Shown piece by piece: positions 42,199-51,456 of a DNA stretch of 64,000 bases. Each line of letters starts with the position of its first letter. Within the stretch, counting starts at the first letter, position 1. The stretch spans positions 15,829 through 79,828 of the forward strand of contig UQMB01000013.1 of NCBI GenBank assembly GCA_900541925.1. The letters run 5' to 3'. Origin of the DNA: an uncultured Bacteroidales bacterium (GTDB taxonomy: Bacteria > Bacteroidota > Bacteroidia > Bacteroidales > UBA932). The notes beneath the pieces are model-generated. The model worked only from the letters and a program-made list of their open reading frames with translations, searched no databases and was not told the origin of the DNA. Both the position numbers and the translations under genes were made by a program.

Positions 42199-44037
42199 TT
42201 ACAACTCTTTTTTAATCGCCTCCTCCAGTTCGCTCACCAGGAACGGCTGGCCTTGTATCTTGTTGAACTTGTGTATCTCCAGATGAGGGAACTTCGCCCT
42301 CAGGTAATCAGCGAACTGCCCGCTGTTGAGCTCGCAGACCAGTATCTTGTCAAACGAGTTCAGGACCTTTTCCGTATTGGAAGGCAACGGGTTGATGTAG
42401 TCAAAGTGCGCATATGAGACATTGTCCATCTCGCTCACCGCGGACCAGATGTGTCCGTAGGTGCCGCCCCAGCCGACGACGAGGAGCTTGCCCTGTGCCG
42501 GGCCGTGGAGGATGTCCAGCTGCGGGATATCCCTGGCTATCCTGGCCACCTTCTCGGCGCGCTCGGAGACCATGGTGGCATGGTTGACCGGGTCGTTGGA
42601 GAGGACTCCGTCGTGGTTTTTCTCCAGACCGCCGACGCGATGCTCGAAACCCTTCTGTCCCGGAATCGCCCAGCGGCGGACAAGTGTCTCCGGATTACGC
42701 TTGAACGGATGGAACTTCTCGCCATCCTTGAGGATTCCCTGCACAAATGGAGGGCGGATCTCAGGATAGTCCTTCATCGCAGGAATTCTCCAAGGCTCCG
42801 AACCGTTGCCGAGGAAACCCTCGGAAAGCAGCAGGACAGGCGTCATGTGCTCGAGAGCTATCTTGGCCGCGTTGAATGCGGCGTCGAAGCAGTGGGCCGG
42901 GGAATGTGCGGCGATCACGGCCATAGGGCATTCGCCGTTGCGGCCGTAGAGCGCCTGATTGAGGTCGGACTGCTCCGTCTTGGTAGGAAGTCCTGTGGAC
43001 GGGCCGCCTCTCTGCACGTCGACGACGACGAGAGGCAGCTCAGCCATCACCGCAAGTCCCATGGCCTCGGACTTCAGGGAGAGTCCCGGGCCGGAAGTGG
43101 TGGTGACGGCAAGATTGCCTGCGAATGAGGCGCCGATAGCCGTGCAGATGCCGGCAATCTCGTCCTCGGCCTGAAGGGTCTTGGCTCCGAGGCTCTTGTG
43201 GATGGCAAGTTCCTCAAGAATCGCCGTGGCAGGCGTTATCGGGTAGGAACCGCAGAAAAGCGGGAGTCCGGATTTCTCCGAAGCCGCCAGAAGTCCCCAG
43301 GCAATGGCCTGGTTGCCGGTAATGTTGCGCCAGGTGCCCTTCGCAAGGTCTTTCACCGGCTCAACGGTATAGGTGTTTGCGATTATCTGGAGGTTTGCGG
43401 CATAGTTGAAGCCGTCCTTGAGAACTTTCTTGTTAGGCTCTATGACCTCCGGGTGCTTCTTGGAGAATTTCTTCTCGAGATAGCTGAAAATGTAGTCAAG
43501 CGGGCGATTATAGATGAAGCAGGCCATCCCGAGCGTGAACATGTTCTTGCACTTGAGTATGGCCTTGTTGTCCATCCCGCTGTTCTTGAGGCTCTCCTGC
43601 GTGAGGGTCGTGATAGGGGCGGCGATGATGGTCCTGTCCTCGACACCGAGCTCCTTGAACGGGTCATCGGTGACGAAACCGGCCTTGGACATGCCTGCCT
43701 GGTCGAATGCATCCTGGTCCACAAGAATCATCGCATGACGCTTGCACCATTTCGCGTTGGTTTTCAACGCGGCAGGGTTCATGGCGACGAGCAGGTCACA
43801 GAAATCTCCCGGTGTGGAGACTTTGGAACAGCCGATATGGATCTGAAAACCGGACACGCCGGAAACAGTGCCATGAGGTGCACGAATCTCGGCCGGATAG
43901 TCCGGGAAGGTCGACAGACCGTTGCCGTAGATAGCTGACATATCTGCAAAAAGAGATCCGGTGAGTTGCATTCCATCACCCGAATCTCCAGCAAATCTGA
44001 TCACCACATCCTTGGCGTCAATGATTTTATGTTGCAT
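42199..44037 (-). CDS. korA: 2-oxoacid:ferredoxin oxidoreductase alpha subunit (fused gamma-alpha)
   Basis: The protein has 612 residues. An N-terminal gamma domain (about 1-190, 'VVIRFAGDSGDGMQLTGSLFA') is fused to the alpha domain (about 205-610, 'GNQAIAWGLLAASEKSGLPLFCGSYPITPATAILEEL'). This fusion is common in Bacteroidota. It pairs with korB to form the catalytic complex that binds TPP at the interface. It is the first gene of korA-korB-gdhA on the minus strand, starting downstream of the ompH terminator. Confidence 0.94.
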   Translation of the reverse strand: MQHKIIDAKDVVIRFAGDSGDGMQLTGSLFADMSAIYGNGLSTFPDYPAEIRAPHGTVSGVSGFQIHIGCSKVSTPGDFCDLLVAMNPAALKTNAKWCKRHAMILVDQDAFDQAGMSKAGFVTDDPFKELGVEDRTIIAAPITTLTQESLKNSGMDNKAILKCKNMFTLGMACFIYNRPLDYIFSYLEKKFSKKHPEVIEPNKKVLKDGFNYAANLQIIANTYTVEPVKDLAKGTWRNITGNQAIAWGLLAASEKSGLPLFCGSYPITPATAILEELAIHKSLGAKTLQAEDEIAGICTAIGASFAGNLAVTTTSGPGLSLKSEAMGLAVMAELPLVVVDVQRGGPSTGLPTKTEQSDLNQALYGRNGECPMAVIAAHSPAHCFDAAFNAAKIALEHMTPVLLLSEGFLGNGSEPWRIPAMKDYPEIRPPFVQGILKDGEKFHPFKRNPETLVRRWAIPGQKGFEHRVGGLEKNHDGVLSNDPVNHATMVSERAEKVARIARDIPQLDILHGPAQGKLLVVGWGGTYGHIWSAVSEMDNVSYAHFDYINPLPSNTEKVLNSFDKILVCELNSGQFADYLRAKFPHLEIHKFNKIQGQPFLVSELEEAIKKEL

Positions 44038-44065
44038 TACAAAAGTTAATTGGTGTAGTTTCAGT

Positions 44066-44097
44066 GTAAAAAGGCCCCGCCCACCCTCGGGCGGGGC
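44066..44097 (-). terminator. Strong terminator after ompH
   Basis: On the minus strand GCCCCGCCC (44089-44097) pairs perfectly with GGGCGGGGC (44074-44082) around a 6-nt loop, followed by CTTTTTACA. It separates the bamA-ompH unit from korA. Confidence 0.92.
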
Positions 44098-44121
44098 TAT
44101 GTGTCATGTAGTGTGTGGTTT

Positions 44122-44688
44122 CTAGTTTCCGGCCTGGGCCTGCTGCTGAGCCTGAAGCTCCGCCTGCAGAGACTCAAGAGTGCGGTCATCGGCGATGCCG
44201 AGAGCCTTGCGCGCGAGCGGAGTGAGATCCGTGCTCTGTGCGTCATCGTAGTACAGCAGGGAGCTGACATCGAAGACATACACATATCCGCCCTGCTTGG
44301 CCAGGTCCTTGATGGTGTCCTGAGCCTTCTTGACGATAGGCGCCATCAGGGTCTGCTGCTGCTGCTGGAGCTCCATGTCGACCGTCTGGCTGAACTCCTG
44401 GATACGCTGCTGGATTTCCTGGAGTTCCTTGTCCTTGCTGGCCTTGATTGCTGCCGTCCAGGTGCTGGCCTTGGCCTCGTACTGACTGTACTTGGTCTGG
44501 AACTCCTCAACCATTGCCTGATATGTCTCCTGGGCCTCCTTGCTTGAGGCCGCCATCGTGGTGCGGGCCTGGTCTGCCTCAGGGCAAAGCTGCACAAGCT
44601 CCGAGAAATTCACATGGGCGAATTTCGGCTGGGCTGCAGCGGAAATCGCGACAAGTGCCGTAGCGGCGATCAAAAGAATCTTTTTCAT
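44122..44688 (-). CDS. OmpH/Skp-family periplasmic chaperone
   Basis: The protein has 188 residues from the ATG at 44688 (an ATG three codons earlier is possible). A signal peptide (MKKILLIAATALVAISAAAQ) is followed by 'PKFAHVNFSELVQLCPE' and a long Gln/Ala-rich helical pair (about 45-130), the coiled tentacles of Skp. It would hold unfolded outer membrane proteins in the periplasm. It starts 12 bp after bamA, whose substrates it serves. A second family member is encoded at 49702-50319. Confidence 0.9.
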   Translation of the reverse strand: MKKILLIAATALVAISAAAQPKFAHVNFSELVQLCPEADQARTTMAASSKEAQETYQAMVEEFQTKYSQYEAKASTWTAAIKASKDKELQEIQQRIQEFSQTVDMELQQQQQTLMAPIVKKAQDTIKDLAKQGGYVYVFDVSSLLYYDDAQSTDLTPLARKALGIADDRTLESLQAELQAQQQAQAGN

Positions 44689-44700
44689 ATAATTCATACT

Positions 44701-47280
44701 TTAAAATTGTTGTCCGATCACGAAGTGGAACTGGCTGCGCTTGCTGGAATCAGTGGTGTCAAATCCATAGCCCCAGTCGACGCCGAGCAAACCTACCATC
44801 GGAAGGAAGATGCGAACACCGACTCCAGCGCTGCGTTTGATCTGGAAAGGATTGAACTTCCTGATGTCAGACCATGCGTTTCCTCCCTCCAGGAAGCCGA
44901 GCACATAGATGGTGGAAGTCGGCTGGAGGATGACAGGATAACGCAGTTCCACGGTAAACTTGTCATATACATTACCGGCATAGGCATATCCGGTGGAATT
45001 GTAGGTGGACGGTTCATACGGGGTCAGGGAGTAGTTCTCATAACCGCGGAGCGAGATGACTTCGGAACCGTAGGTGTTGTATCCGGACATTCCGTCACCG
45101 CCGAGGAGGAAGCCCTCGAACGGAGAATATCCCCAATTCCTGTTGTAGTATCCGAGATAACCGAACTGCGCCCTGGTCATCAGGACGAGATCCCCGACGA
45201 GTTTGGTATAAGTGGCGCCGGAGAGCTTCCACTTGTGATACTCGATCCACTTGTAGCGCTGCTTCGAAGACCAGTTGTTGTAGTTGATGTCCTTGTAGCT
45301 GCCTACTGCCACCCTCTCTCCTTTGCTGTTGTAGTCGTGCTTCCTGAAAAGTGAGAACGGCGGGGTCAGCTGGAGGGAGAAGGAGAAGTCGGAACCGGTA
45401 CGCGGGTAGATCTGCTGGTCCGTGGAGTTGCGCACGAGACTCAGGGAGTAGTTGATGTTGTTGGCTATGCCGTCATCGAATATGAAGTAGCCGGAGTACC
45501 AGTTGGTCAGCTTGTAGGACTGCCAGTTGATTCCGTTGTAGAGAACGAAATAGCTGTCAGGCCACTTCAGGCGCGTACCCAGCGAGGCTGAGAATCCGAA
45601 GACTTCCATCTGGCGGTCGTTGTTGAGGAAGTTGAGCGCGAGATAGGAGTTGGTCTGGCGTGTATAATATGCGCCGAGGTTGAGCGAAGTCGGCTTCTTG
45701 CCGAAGAGCCAAGGCTCGGTGAAGTTGGCCGTGAGGGCGGTATAGTATGTACCGTTGGTCTGGAAGCGGAGCGCAAGGTTCTGCGCGTCTCCCAGCGGCA
45801 CCGGACGCCAGGCGCTCTTGTCGAAGAAGCGCTGGGTCGAGAAGTTGTTGAAACTGACTCCGACCGTGGCCACGAATGTCCTTCCGCCCCAGCCGCCGGA
45901 AACCTCCAGCTGCGAAGACGGCTTCTCGGTAACATTGTAGATGAGGTCCACGGTGTTGTCCAGCTGGTTAGGGACCATGGACCAACCCGTTCCCTGCTGC
46001 ATGATGGTCTCCGCGTCAAACTGCCCAAGGGAAGCGATCTCCCTGATGGAGCGCTCGAAGTCGCTCTGGCTGAACAGGTATCCCGGACGCGTGAATAGCT
46101 GGCGGCGCACCACTTTCTCGTTGGTAAGGTCGTTGCCGTTGATGACTATGTTGTTGATCGTGGCCTGCTTGCCTTCGGAGATGCGCATCTCGACATCCAC
46201 GGAGTCATTCTGGATATTGGTCTCGACAGGGTTGATCTGGAAGAACAGATAACCGTTGTCGCGGTAAAGCTTCGAGATGTCATAGTCCGTCTGCTTCCCG
46301 CCGCCGTAGAGCCTCTTCTCCATCGTAACCTTGTCGTAGACATCTCCCTTGCTGATGGCCAGCACCTGGTTGAGTGCGTCTGACGAATAGACGGAGTTAC
46401 CCGTCCAGCTGATGTTGCGGAAATAGTATTTGTCACCCTCTTCGAACACCAGGTCGATGCCCAGGCGGTTCGGGGTCACATAATATACGGAGTCGCGGAC
46501 TATCCTGGCGTCGCGGTAACCGGCCTCGTTGAACGCCTCAAGCACGCCTTTCTTGTCGTTGAGATATTCCTTCTCGTTGAATTTCTTGCTGTTGAAGAAG
46601 TTGTAGAACTTGTTGGACTTGGTCTTCTTCATGGAACGGGCGAGCTTGTAGTCGGACACATGCTCGTTGCCGACGAAATTGATGTCGCGCACCTTGATCT
46701 TCTGCCCCTTGTCGACGGCGAAGTTGACCCTGATGGCGTTGCGGATCACCGTGTCGCGGGTGACCTCGGCGTTGACCTCGCAAAGCAGGAAACCCTTCTC
46801 GGCGAAATAGCGCTTGATGATGTCCGAAGTGGTCTTCTCCACATATTCTGAGAACTCCCCGCCCCTGCGGAGGTTCACCCTCTCCTGGATATCCTTCCTC
46901 TCCCCCGACTTCACTCCGGAGAAAGTCCAGCTGGACACCCTCGGACGCTCCTTGACCCTGATGGTGAAGAAAGCGGAATCCCTCCCTGCGCTGAGGCTGT
47001 CGATGGTGATGGAGACATCCTCAAAATAGCGTTGCAGCCACAACCGCCGGACGATATTGGTCATCGTCTCCCCCGGAACCGTCACTTCCATTCCTTTCTG
47101 GAGGCCGGCGTGGGAGATGATCTGCTGGTCACGGTAGTAGGTGTTGCCCTCAACGCTGATTCCGCCGACCTTGTAGGTGCGGGGATGATTATAGTCCACT
47201 TCGACCCCCGGCTCCTGCGCACCGGCTGCGGCGCCCACGAGACCAAGGACCAAAATGGCAAGTATCCGTCCGATCTTCAT
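44701..47280 (-). CDS. bamA: Outer membrane protein assembly factor BamA
   Basis: The protein has 859 residues from the ATG at 47280; the TTG two codons earlier is not needed. A signal peptide is followed by about five POTRA domains (about 30-420; e.g. 'YKVGGISVEGNTYYRDQQI' and 'YYFRNISWTGNSVYSSDAL') and an Omp85 barrel (about 470-859) that ends 'QFHFVIGQQF' with C-terminal Phe. It inserts barrel proteins into the outer membrane. Its genes' neighbours are uppS upstream and ompH downstream. BamD is encoded at 54701. Confidence 0.96.
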   Translation of the reverse strand: MKIGRILAILVLGLVGAAAGAQEPGVEVDYNHPRTYKVGGISVEGNTYYRDQQIISHAGLQKGMEVTVPGETMTNIVRRLWLQRYFEDVSITIDSLSAGRDSAFFTIRVKERPRVSSWTFSGVKSGERKDIQERVNLRRGGEFSEYVEKTTSDIIKRYFAEKGFLLCEVNAEVTRDTVIRNAIRVNFAVDKGQKIKVRDINFVGNEHVSDYKLARSMKKTKSNKFYNFFNSKKFNEKEYLNDKKGVLEAFNEAGYRDARIVRDSVYYVTPNRLGIDLVFEEGDKYYFRNISWTGNSVYSSDALNQVLAISKGDVYDKVTMEKRLYGGGKQTDYDISKLYRDNGYLFFQINPVETNIQNDSVDVEMRISEGKQATINNIVINGNDLTNEKVVRRQLFTRPGYLFSQSDFERSIREIASLGQFDAETIMQQGTGWSMVPNQLDNTVDLIYNVTEKPSSQLEVSGGWGGRTFVATVGVSFNNFSTQRFFDKSAWRPVPLGDAQNLALRFQTNGTYYTALTANFTEPWLFGKKPTSLNLGAYYTRQTNSYLALNFLNNDRQMEVFGFSASLGTRLKWPDSYFVLYNGINWQSYKLTNWYSGYFIFDDGIANNINYSLSLVRNSTDQQIYPRTGSDFSFSLQLTPPFSLFRKHDYNSKGERVAVGSYKDINYNNWSSKQRYKWIEYHKWKLSGATYTKLVGDLVLMTRAQFGYLGYYNRNWGYSPFEGFLLGGDGMSGYNTYGSEVISLRGYENYSLTPYEPSTYNSTGYAYAGNVYDKFTVELRYPVILQPTSTIYVLGFLEGGNAWSDIRKFNPFQIKRSAGVGVRIFLPMVGLLGVDWGYGFDTTDSSKRSQFHFVIGQQF

Positions 47281-47297
47281 CTTCAATCAATAATTCA

Positions 47298-47305
47298 CAA
47301 ATATA
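47298..47305 (-). promoter_or_regulatory. -7 box (TATATTTG) upstream of bamA
   Basis: The minus-strand TATATTTG lies 17 bp before the bamA ATG, in the 31-bp gap after uppS. It would give bamA-ompH an extra promoter of its own. Confidence 0.5.
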
Positions 47306-47311
47306 GCCCAA

Positions 47312-48019
47312 TTATTTGACTTTTCCGAACCGCCGGTCACGTGAGGCATACTCCTCAAGCGCGGCCAGGTACTCATCCCTACGGAAGTCGGGCCAGAGCG
47401 TGTCAGTGAACACGAATTCAGTGTATGCCGTCTGCCAAAGCATGTAATTGCTTATCCTCTCCTCTCCTGAAGTACGTATCAGCAGATCCGGGTCCGGAAT
47501 GCCGTCAGTCACCAGATAACGCGAGAAATCCTCCGCTCCGATATGGCGACCGGGGTGTTCAATCAAATCGTGTGCCATCTTCTCGGCGGCCTGAAGTATA
47601 TCCCAGCGGCCGCTGTAACTGAGAAACAGCACCACGGTCGTGGAATGGCCCCCCGACGTGGCAGCCATCATATTGTCTATCATAGCATTGAGCGAGCCGG
47701 AGAGCCTGGCTCTGTTGCCGAGCACCACAAAGCGCGTCCCGTTGTCGAGAAAGGTCTGGAGTTCGTTCTTCATGGCGCTGCACATCAGTTCCATCAGGGT
47801 GTTGACCTCGTCTGAAGGCCGGCCCCAGTTCTCTTCCGAGAAAGCGAAGAAGGAGACATATTCTATGCCCAGTTCCACGGAAGTCTCCACGACCGTCCTG
47901 ACGCTTTCCACGCCCTCGAAATGGCCGCAGACTCTCTCCTTGCCCCTCCTGGCGGCCCATCTTCCGTTGCCGTCCATTATCAGCGACACATGCCGGGGCA
48001 GTTTCTCCTTCGGTATCAT
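47312..48019 (-). CDS. uppS: Undecaprenyl diphosphate synthase (isoprenyl transferase)
   Basis: The protein has 235 residues from the ATG at 48019. The longer frame overlaps nadK and adds unrelated residues. 'VSLIMDGNGRWA' carries the catalytic Asp16 with the diphosphate-binding region. 'SFFAFSEENWGRP' and the C-terminal 'DLLIRTSGEERISNYMLWQTAYTE' are family marks. It condenses isopentenyl units onto farnesyl diphosphate to form the lipid carrier for wall and surface glycans. It starts 2 bp after the nadK stop, and its precursors come from the dxr pathway. Confidence 0.96.
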   Translation of the reverse strand: MIPKEKLPRHVSLIMDGNGRWAARRGKERVCGHFEGVESVRTVVETSVELGIEYVSFFAFSEENWGRPSDEVNTLMELMCSAMKNELQTFLDNGTRFVVLGNRARLSGSLNAMIDNMMAATSGGHSTTVVLFLSYSGRWDILQAAEKMAHDLIEHPGRHIGAEDFSRYLVTDGIPDPDLLIRTSGEERISNYMLWQTAYTEFVFTDTLWPDFRRDEYLAALEEYASRDRRFGKVK

Positions 48020-48021
48020 AT

Positions 48022-48846
48022 TCACAATGATTCGTTTCCGTTGCGCACATCCTCTCCCCACAGAAGCCTGGTACGCAGCGCGTTAATAAAATTCGGCTTC
48101 CCTATGCAGAGCCGCTTCAGGCTGCGCGGCGAGGCGCACACCTCGACTCTGGCCCCGGCCGGGATACGGCAGGTGCGGTTGTCCACCGACAGGGCCACGC
48201 TGTCCTCCCTTGAGCGGAAGCTTATGGCGATGCGCGAAGTGTTCGGCACGACAAGCGGACGCACATTGAGATTGTGCGGGGATATCGGGGCCACGATGAA
48301 CACTTTTGCGTCCGGGGTGCATATCGGGCCGCCGACACTCAGGGAATAAGCCGTGGAACCGGTGCTGGTCGCCACGAGCAGTCCGTCAGCCCACCATGTC
48401 GGGAGCGTCTCCCCGTCCAGCTCCACATCCACGCCGAGCATGGAGGCGCCTATCCGGGAGACTCCCGTCTCGTTGAGCGCGAAAGGCCAGAAGCCCTCCG
48501 GCAGAAACCCTTCGGCGCTCACCTGAAGCAGTTTCCTCTCCTCGACGCGGAACTCCTCCGCGCAGAGAGCGGCGGGCAGATCCTCCGGACGGCATTCCGA
48601 CAGGAAGCCGAGCCGACCGAGATTGACTCCGAGCACCGGGAGGGATGACGGCACGGCTATACGGGCGGCGGACAGAAATGTCCCGTCGCCGCCAAGGCTC
48701 AGCAGGGCATCCGTGCCCGGCTTCACATCGGCCTGCGAAGACACCGGATATACTTCCGAGCCAGCCGCTTCCAGCCCGGAAATCATCTTCCGGACACGCG
48801 GATCGTCCCAGAGTCCCTTCTTCTTGATATAGCCTGCAAGTCTCAT
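48022..48846 (-). CDS. nadK: NAD kinase
   Basis: The protein has 274 residues from the ATG at 48846. The frame extends upstream, but that part is antisense to the pdxJ promoter and gene. 'LLSLGGDGTFLSAAR' (GGDG at 52-55) is the catalytic ATP/NAD motif; 'ALNETGVSR', 'DGLLVATSTGSTAYSLSVGGPI' and 'PISPHNLNVRPLVV' are the remaining family signatures. It phosphorylates NAD to NADP. It leads a run with uppS and is divergent from pdxJ. Confidence 0.95.
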   Translation of the reverse strand: MRLAGYIKKKGLWDDPRVRKMISGLEAAGSEVYPVSSQADVKPGTDALLSLGGDGTFLSAARIAVPSSLPVLGVNLGRLGFLSECRPEDLPAALCAEEFRVEERKLLQVSAEGFLPEGFWPFALNETGVSRIGASMLGVDVELDGETLPTWWADGLLVATSTGSTAYSLSVGGPICTPDAKVFIVAPISPHNLNVRPLVVPNTSRIAISFRSREDSVALSVDNRTCRIPAGARVEVCASPRSLKRLCIGKPNFINALRTRLLWGEDVRNGNESL

Positions 48847-48855
48847 AACAGCCGT

Positions 48856-48863
48856 CAAATTTA
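48856..48863 (-). promoter_or_regulatory. -7 box (TAAATTTG) for nadK
   Basis: The minus-strand TAAATTTG lies 9 bp before the nadK ATG at 48846, implying a nearly leaderless transcript. Confidence 0.5.
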
Positions 48864-48885
48864 GCACATTTATTATAAATATTGC

Positions 48886-48893
48886 TACTTTTG
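48886..48893 (+). promoter_or_regulatory. -7 box (TACTTTTG) for pdxJ
   Basis: TACTTTTG lies 26 bp before the pdxJ ATG at 48920 and faces away from the nadK promoter, 22 bp apart. Confidence 0.55.
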
Positions 48894-48919
48894 CACTTAT
48901 AAGATAAAGTCCTACAGAG

Positions 48920-49636
48920 ATGACACGACTCAGTGTAAACATCAACAAGATCGCCCTGCTGCGCAATGCGCGCGGCGGCAACATGCCAGACGTGCTCAAA
49001 GCGGCGCTCGACTGCGAGCGCTTCGGCGCCGAAGGCATCACCGTCCACCCGAGACCCGACGAGAGACACATCAGATATTCCGATGTGCGCACGCTGCGCC
49101 CGGAGATCAAGACGGAATTCAACATAGAAGGCAACCCGACAGGCAGTTTCAGCGCCCTCGTCTGCGAGGTGGTGCCGGACCAGGTCACGCTTGTGCCGGA
49201 CGCCCCGGACGCCCTGACATCCAACGCGGGGTGGGACACCGTCAAGAATTACGCCTTCCTCTCCAGAGTCTGCGCCTCGTTCAAGTCCAGGGGGATAAGG
49301 ACATCCATTTTCATCGACCCGGACCCGGCCATGGCGGAAGGAGCCCTGAGATGCGGGGCGGACAGGGTGGAACTCTACACGGCGGGATACGCGGCAGGCT
49401 ACGCCCAAGACAGGGAGAAGGCGATCGCCCCTTATCTTGAGACGGCGGAGAAAGCCAGGGAAATCGGGCTCGGGCTCAATGCCGGGCACGACCTCTCGCT
49501 CGAGAATCTCCAGTATTTCATCAGGACGATCCCGTGGACGGACGAGGTGAGCATCGGCCACGCGCTGATCTGCGACGCCCTCTATATGGGACTGGAGACC
49601 ACCATACAAAAGTACCTCGAAGCCACATTGGGCTGA
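48920..49636 (+). CDS. pdxJ: Pyridoxine 5'-phosphate synthase
   Basis: The protein has 238 residues, the usual length. 'TRLSVNINKIALLRNARGG' at the start, 'EGITVHPRPDERHI' and 'LNAGHDLSLENL' near the C-terminus are PdxJ signatures; the His and Arg of 'HPRPDERH' bind substrate. It closes the ring of pyridoxine phosphate from 1-deoxyxylulose phosphate and an aminoacetone phosphate. Divergent from nadK. 1-Deoxyxylulose 5-phosphate is also the substrate of Dxr encoded at 10542-11693. Confidence 0.95.
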   Translation: MTRLSVNINKIALLRNARGGNMPDVLKAALDCERFGAEGITVHPRPDERHIRYSDVRTLRPEIKTEFNIEGNPTGSFSALVCEVVPDQVTLVPDAPDALTSNAGWDTVKNYAFLSRVCASFKSRGIRTSIFIDPDPAMAEGALRCGADRVELYTAGYAAGYAQDREKAIAPYLETAEKAREIGLGLNAGHDLSLENLQYFIRTIPWTDEVSIGHALICDALYMGLETTIQKYLEATLG

Positions 49637-49654
49637 GATGTCAGATTTTTTACT

Positions 49655-49662
49655 TACTTTTG
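49655..49662 (+). promoter_or_regulatory. -7 box (TACTTTTG) for the OmpH-like lipoprotein gene
   Basis: TACTTTTG lies 39 bp before the ATG at 49702 and follows the pdxJ stop by 18 bp. Confidence 0.5.
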
Positions 49663-49701
49663 TGGGCTTACCGATGACCAAAAACAAAAAGTTAACATAA
49701 A

Positions 49702-50319
49702 ATGAACAAGATTTCCCTTATTCTCGGCGCCGGCTCGCTCGCAGCGGCCCTTGCGCTCACATCATGCAGCACGGGCAACAGCGCGCCGGCAAGCAACGCC
49801 TCCGCCGAATCCTCTCCTGCAGTACAGTCCGGAGCCATAGTATACTTCAATATGGACCGCGTGATCAGCGAATACGACATGGCCAATGACCTGCGCAGCG
49901 TGGTCGAGACGAAAGTCAACAGCATCAACCAGGAGGTGACCCGCAGGGGCACGAAGCTCGAGAAGGACATCAAGGCGTTCCAGGACAAGATCAACAAGGG
50001 TCTTCTCACCCAGTCCGTGGCCGAGTCCCAGAACCAGAAGCTCATCCAGCAGCAGAACAGTTTCCAGACCTATGCCGCACAGAAGCAGCAGGAAATCGCC
50101 GAGGAGCAGCAGGTGATGATGAACCAGATCGCCGACGCGATCAACAGCTACATCGCCGAGTTCAACGCGGACAAGAAATACTCACTCATCCTCGCCACCC
50201 AGGGAGACATCATCTCCGTGCCGGTAGTGACTGGAGCCGCCGAGCTTGACATCACAGACACGCTGCTCGAAGGCCTCAACGCGGCCTATGCCAAGACCAA
50301 AGGCAAGAAATCAGAATAA
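49702..50319 (+). CDS. OmpH/Skp-family lipoprotein
   Basis: The protein has 205 residues with a lipoprotein signal (LTSC, Cys22), a Ser/Ala-rich linker, then an OmpH domain: 'GAIVYFNMDRVISEYDMAND' and a long helical hairpin (about 65-150) with many Gln. The lipid anchor separates it from the soluble Skp protein encoded beside bamA. It is likely a membrane-tethered periplasmic chaperone. It heads a plus-strand run with a glycosyltransferase and a binding-protein-like lipoprotein. Confidence 0.82.
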   Translation: MNKISLILGAGSLAAALALTSCSTGNSAPASNASAESSPAVQSGAIVYFNMDRVISEYDMANDLRSVVETKVNSINQEVTRRGTKLEKDIKAFQDKINKGLLTQSVAESQNQKLIQQQNSFQTYAAQKQQEIAEEQQVMMNQIADAINSYIAEFNADKKYSLILATQGDIISVPVVTGAAELDITDTLLEGLNAAYAKTKGKKSE

Positions 50320-50325
50320 CAGGTC

Positions 50326-51456
50326 TTGAGGATTGCCATACTGTCCTGCTTCCACCCCTACCGGGGAGGTATCGCCCAGTTCAACGCAGACATCCTGAAA
50401 GAGCTGGGGAAATCGCACGAGGTGCGCGCGTTCAACTTCAGCAGACAGTATCCGTCATTCCTGTTCCCGGGCAAGACACAGTTTGTCACGGAAGAAGACA
50501 AGGAAGCCGTATCCGTAGAGTCAGAGGCTCTGCTGGATACGGTTTCTCCGTTATCCTGGGCACGGACAGCCAAGGCGATCAACGAATGGGGTCCGGACGT
50601 GCTCATCCTCCGCTACTGGATGTCCTGGTTCGCCCCGTCCCTGGGATATGTGGCCTCCAGGATGAAGGACAGCTGCCGGGTCGTCGCCATACTCGACAAT
50701 GTGATACCGCACGAGCCGCACTTCTTCGACAGGCCCCTCACCAAGTACTTCCTCAGGCATGTGGACGGCTGCGTGACTCTCTGCAAGGAGGTGTCGGAGG
50801 ACCTGTTCAGGCTGAAAAAGGACGCAGTCTGCAAGGTCATCCCGCACCCGGTCTACGACCACTTCGGCGAGAAGATCGACAAAAGGGAGGCCGAGAAGAA
50901 GCTCGGGATACGCGACTGCGACCGCAACATATTGTTTTTCGGACTGATACGCGACTACAAAGGTCTTGATATCCTGATCGACGCGTTCAGCCGCCTGGAC
51001 GACTCATATCAGCTGATCATCGCCGGTGAGCCGTACGGCTCATTCGAGAAATACCAGAAGCAGATCGACTCCTCACCCAACGCCAAGCGGGTCAGCCTGT
51101 TCCCTAATTACATCAGCGACTCGGAAGTCAAGTACTTCTTCTCCGCCGCTGACGTGGCCGTCCTCCCGTACAGGAGCGCGACCCAGAGCGGCATCAACGC
51201 GATAGCCAACCACTTCGAGCTCCCGATGATAGTCACCGATGTGGGCGGACTCAAGGAGACTGTCGGCAAAGAAGGAGCCGGTATAGTGTGCAGAGAATGC
51301 ACCCCTGAATGCGTGGCAGACGCCATCGACAAGTATTTCACCCGGCCACAGCTCAAGGAGGACTGCATACGCGGCATCAGAAAAATCAACGGCGGACTAA
51401 GCTGGAACAGATTCTGCAAGGAACTTACAGAATTTGCTGAAACAATCAAGAAATGA
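50326..51456 (+). CDS. Family 4-type glycosyltransferase
   Basis: The protein has 376 residues and starts at a TTG (50326), as no ATG is suitably placed. The N-terminal 'IAILSCFHPYRGGIAQFNADI' and the C-terminal GT-B half with 'LGIRDCDRNILFFGLIRDYKGLDILIDAF' and 'AADVAVLPYRSATQSGINAIA' are typical of GT4, the latter including the E/S-containing nucleotide-sugar site. It transfers a sugar in envelope glycan synthesis. The acceptor is unknown. It is 6 bp after the OmpH-like gene and overlaps the next gene by 4 bp. Confidence 0.88.
   Translation: MRIAILSCFHPYRGGIAQFNADILKELGKSHEVRAFNFSRQYPSFLFPGKTQFVTEEDKEAVSVESEALLDTVSPLSWARTAKAINEWGPDVLILRYWMSWFAPSLGYVASRMKDSCRVVAILDNVIPHEPHFFDRPLTKYFLRHVDGCVTLCKEVSEDLFRLKKDAVCKVIPHPVYDHFGEKIDKREAEKKLGIRDCDRNILFFGLIRDYKGLDILIDAFSRLDDSYQLIIAGEPYGSFEKYQKQIDSSPNAKRVSLFPNYISDSEVKYFFSAADVAVLPYRSATQSGINAIANHFELPMIVTDVGGLKETVGKEGAGIVCRECTPECVADAIDKYFTRPQLKEDCIRGIRKINGGLSWNRFCKELTEFAETIKK

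Noticed and set aside
48847..49245. N-terminal extension of NAD kinase
   Set aside because: The extension runs over the promoters of nadK and pdxJ and antisense to pdxJ. The ATG at 48846 gives a normal N-terminus and follows a -7 box.
50319..50330. Glycosyltransferase gene broken or lacking a start
   Set aside because: The TTG at 50326 gives the usual GT4 N-terminus at the expected place after the upstream stop, so a rare start codon explains it without a frameshift.
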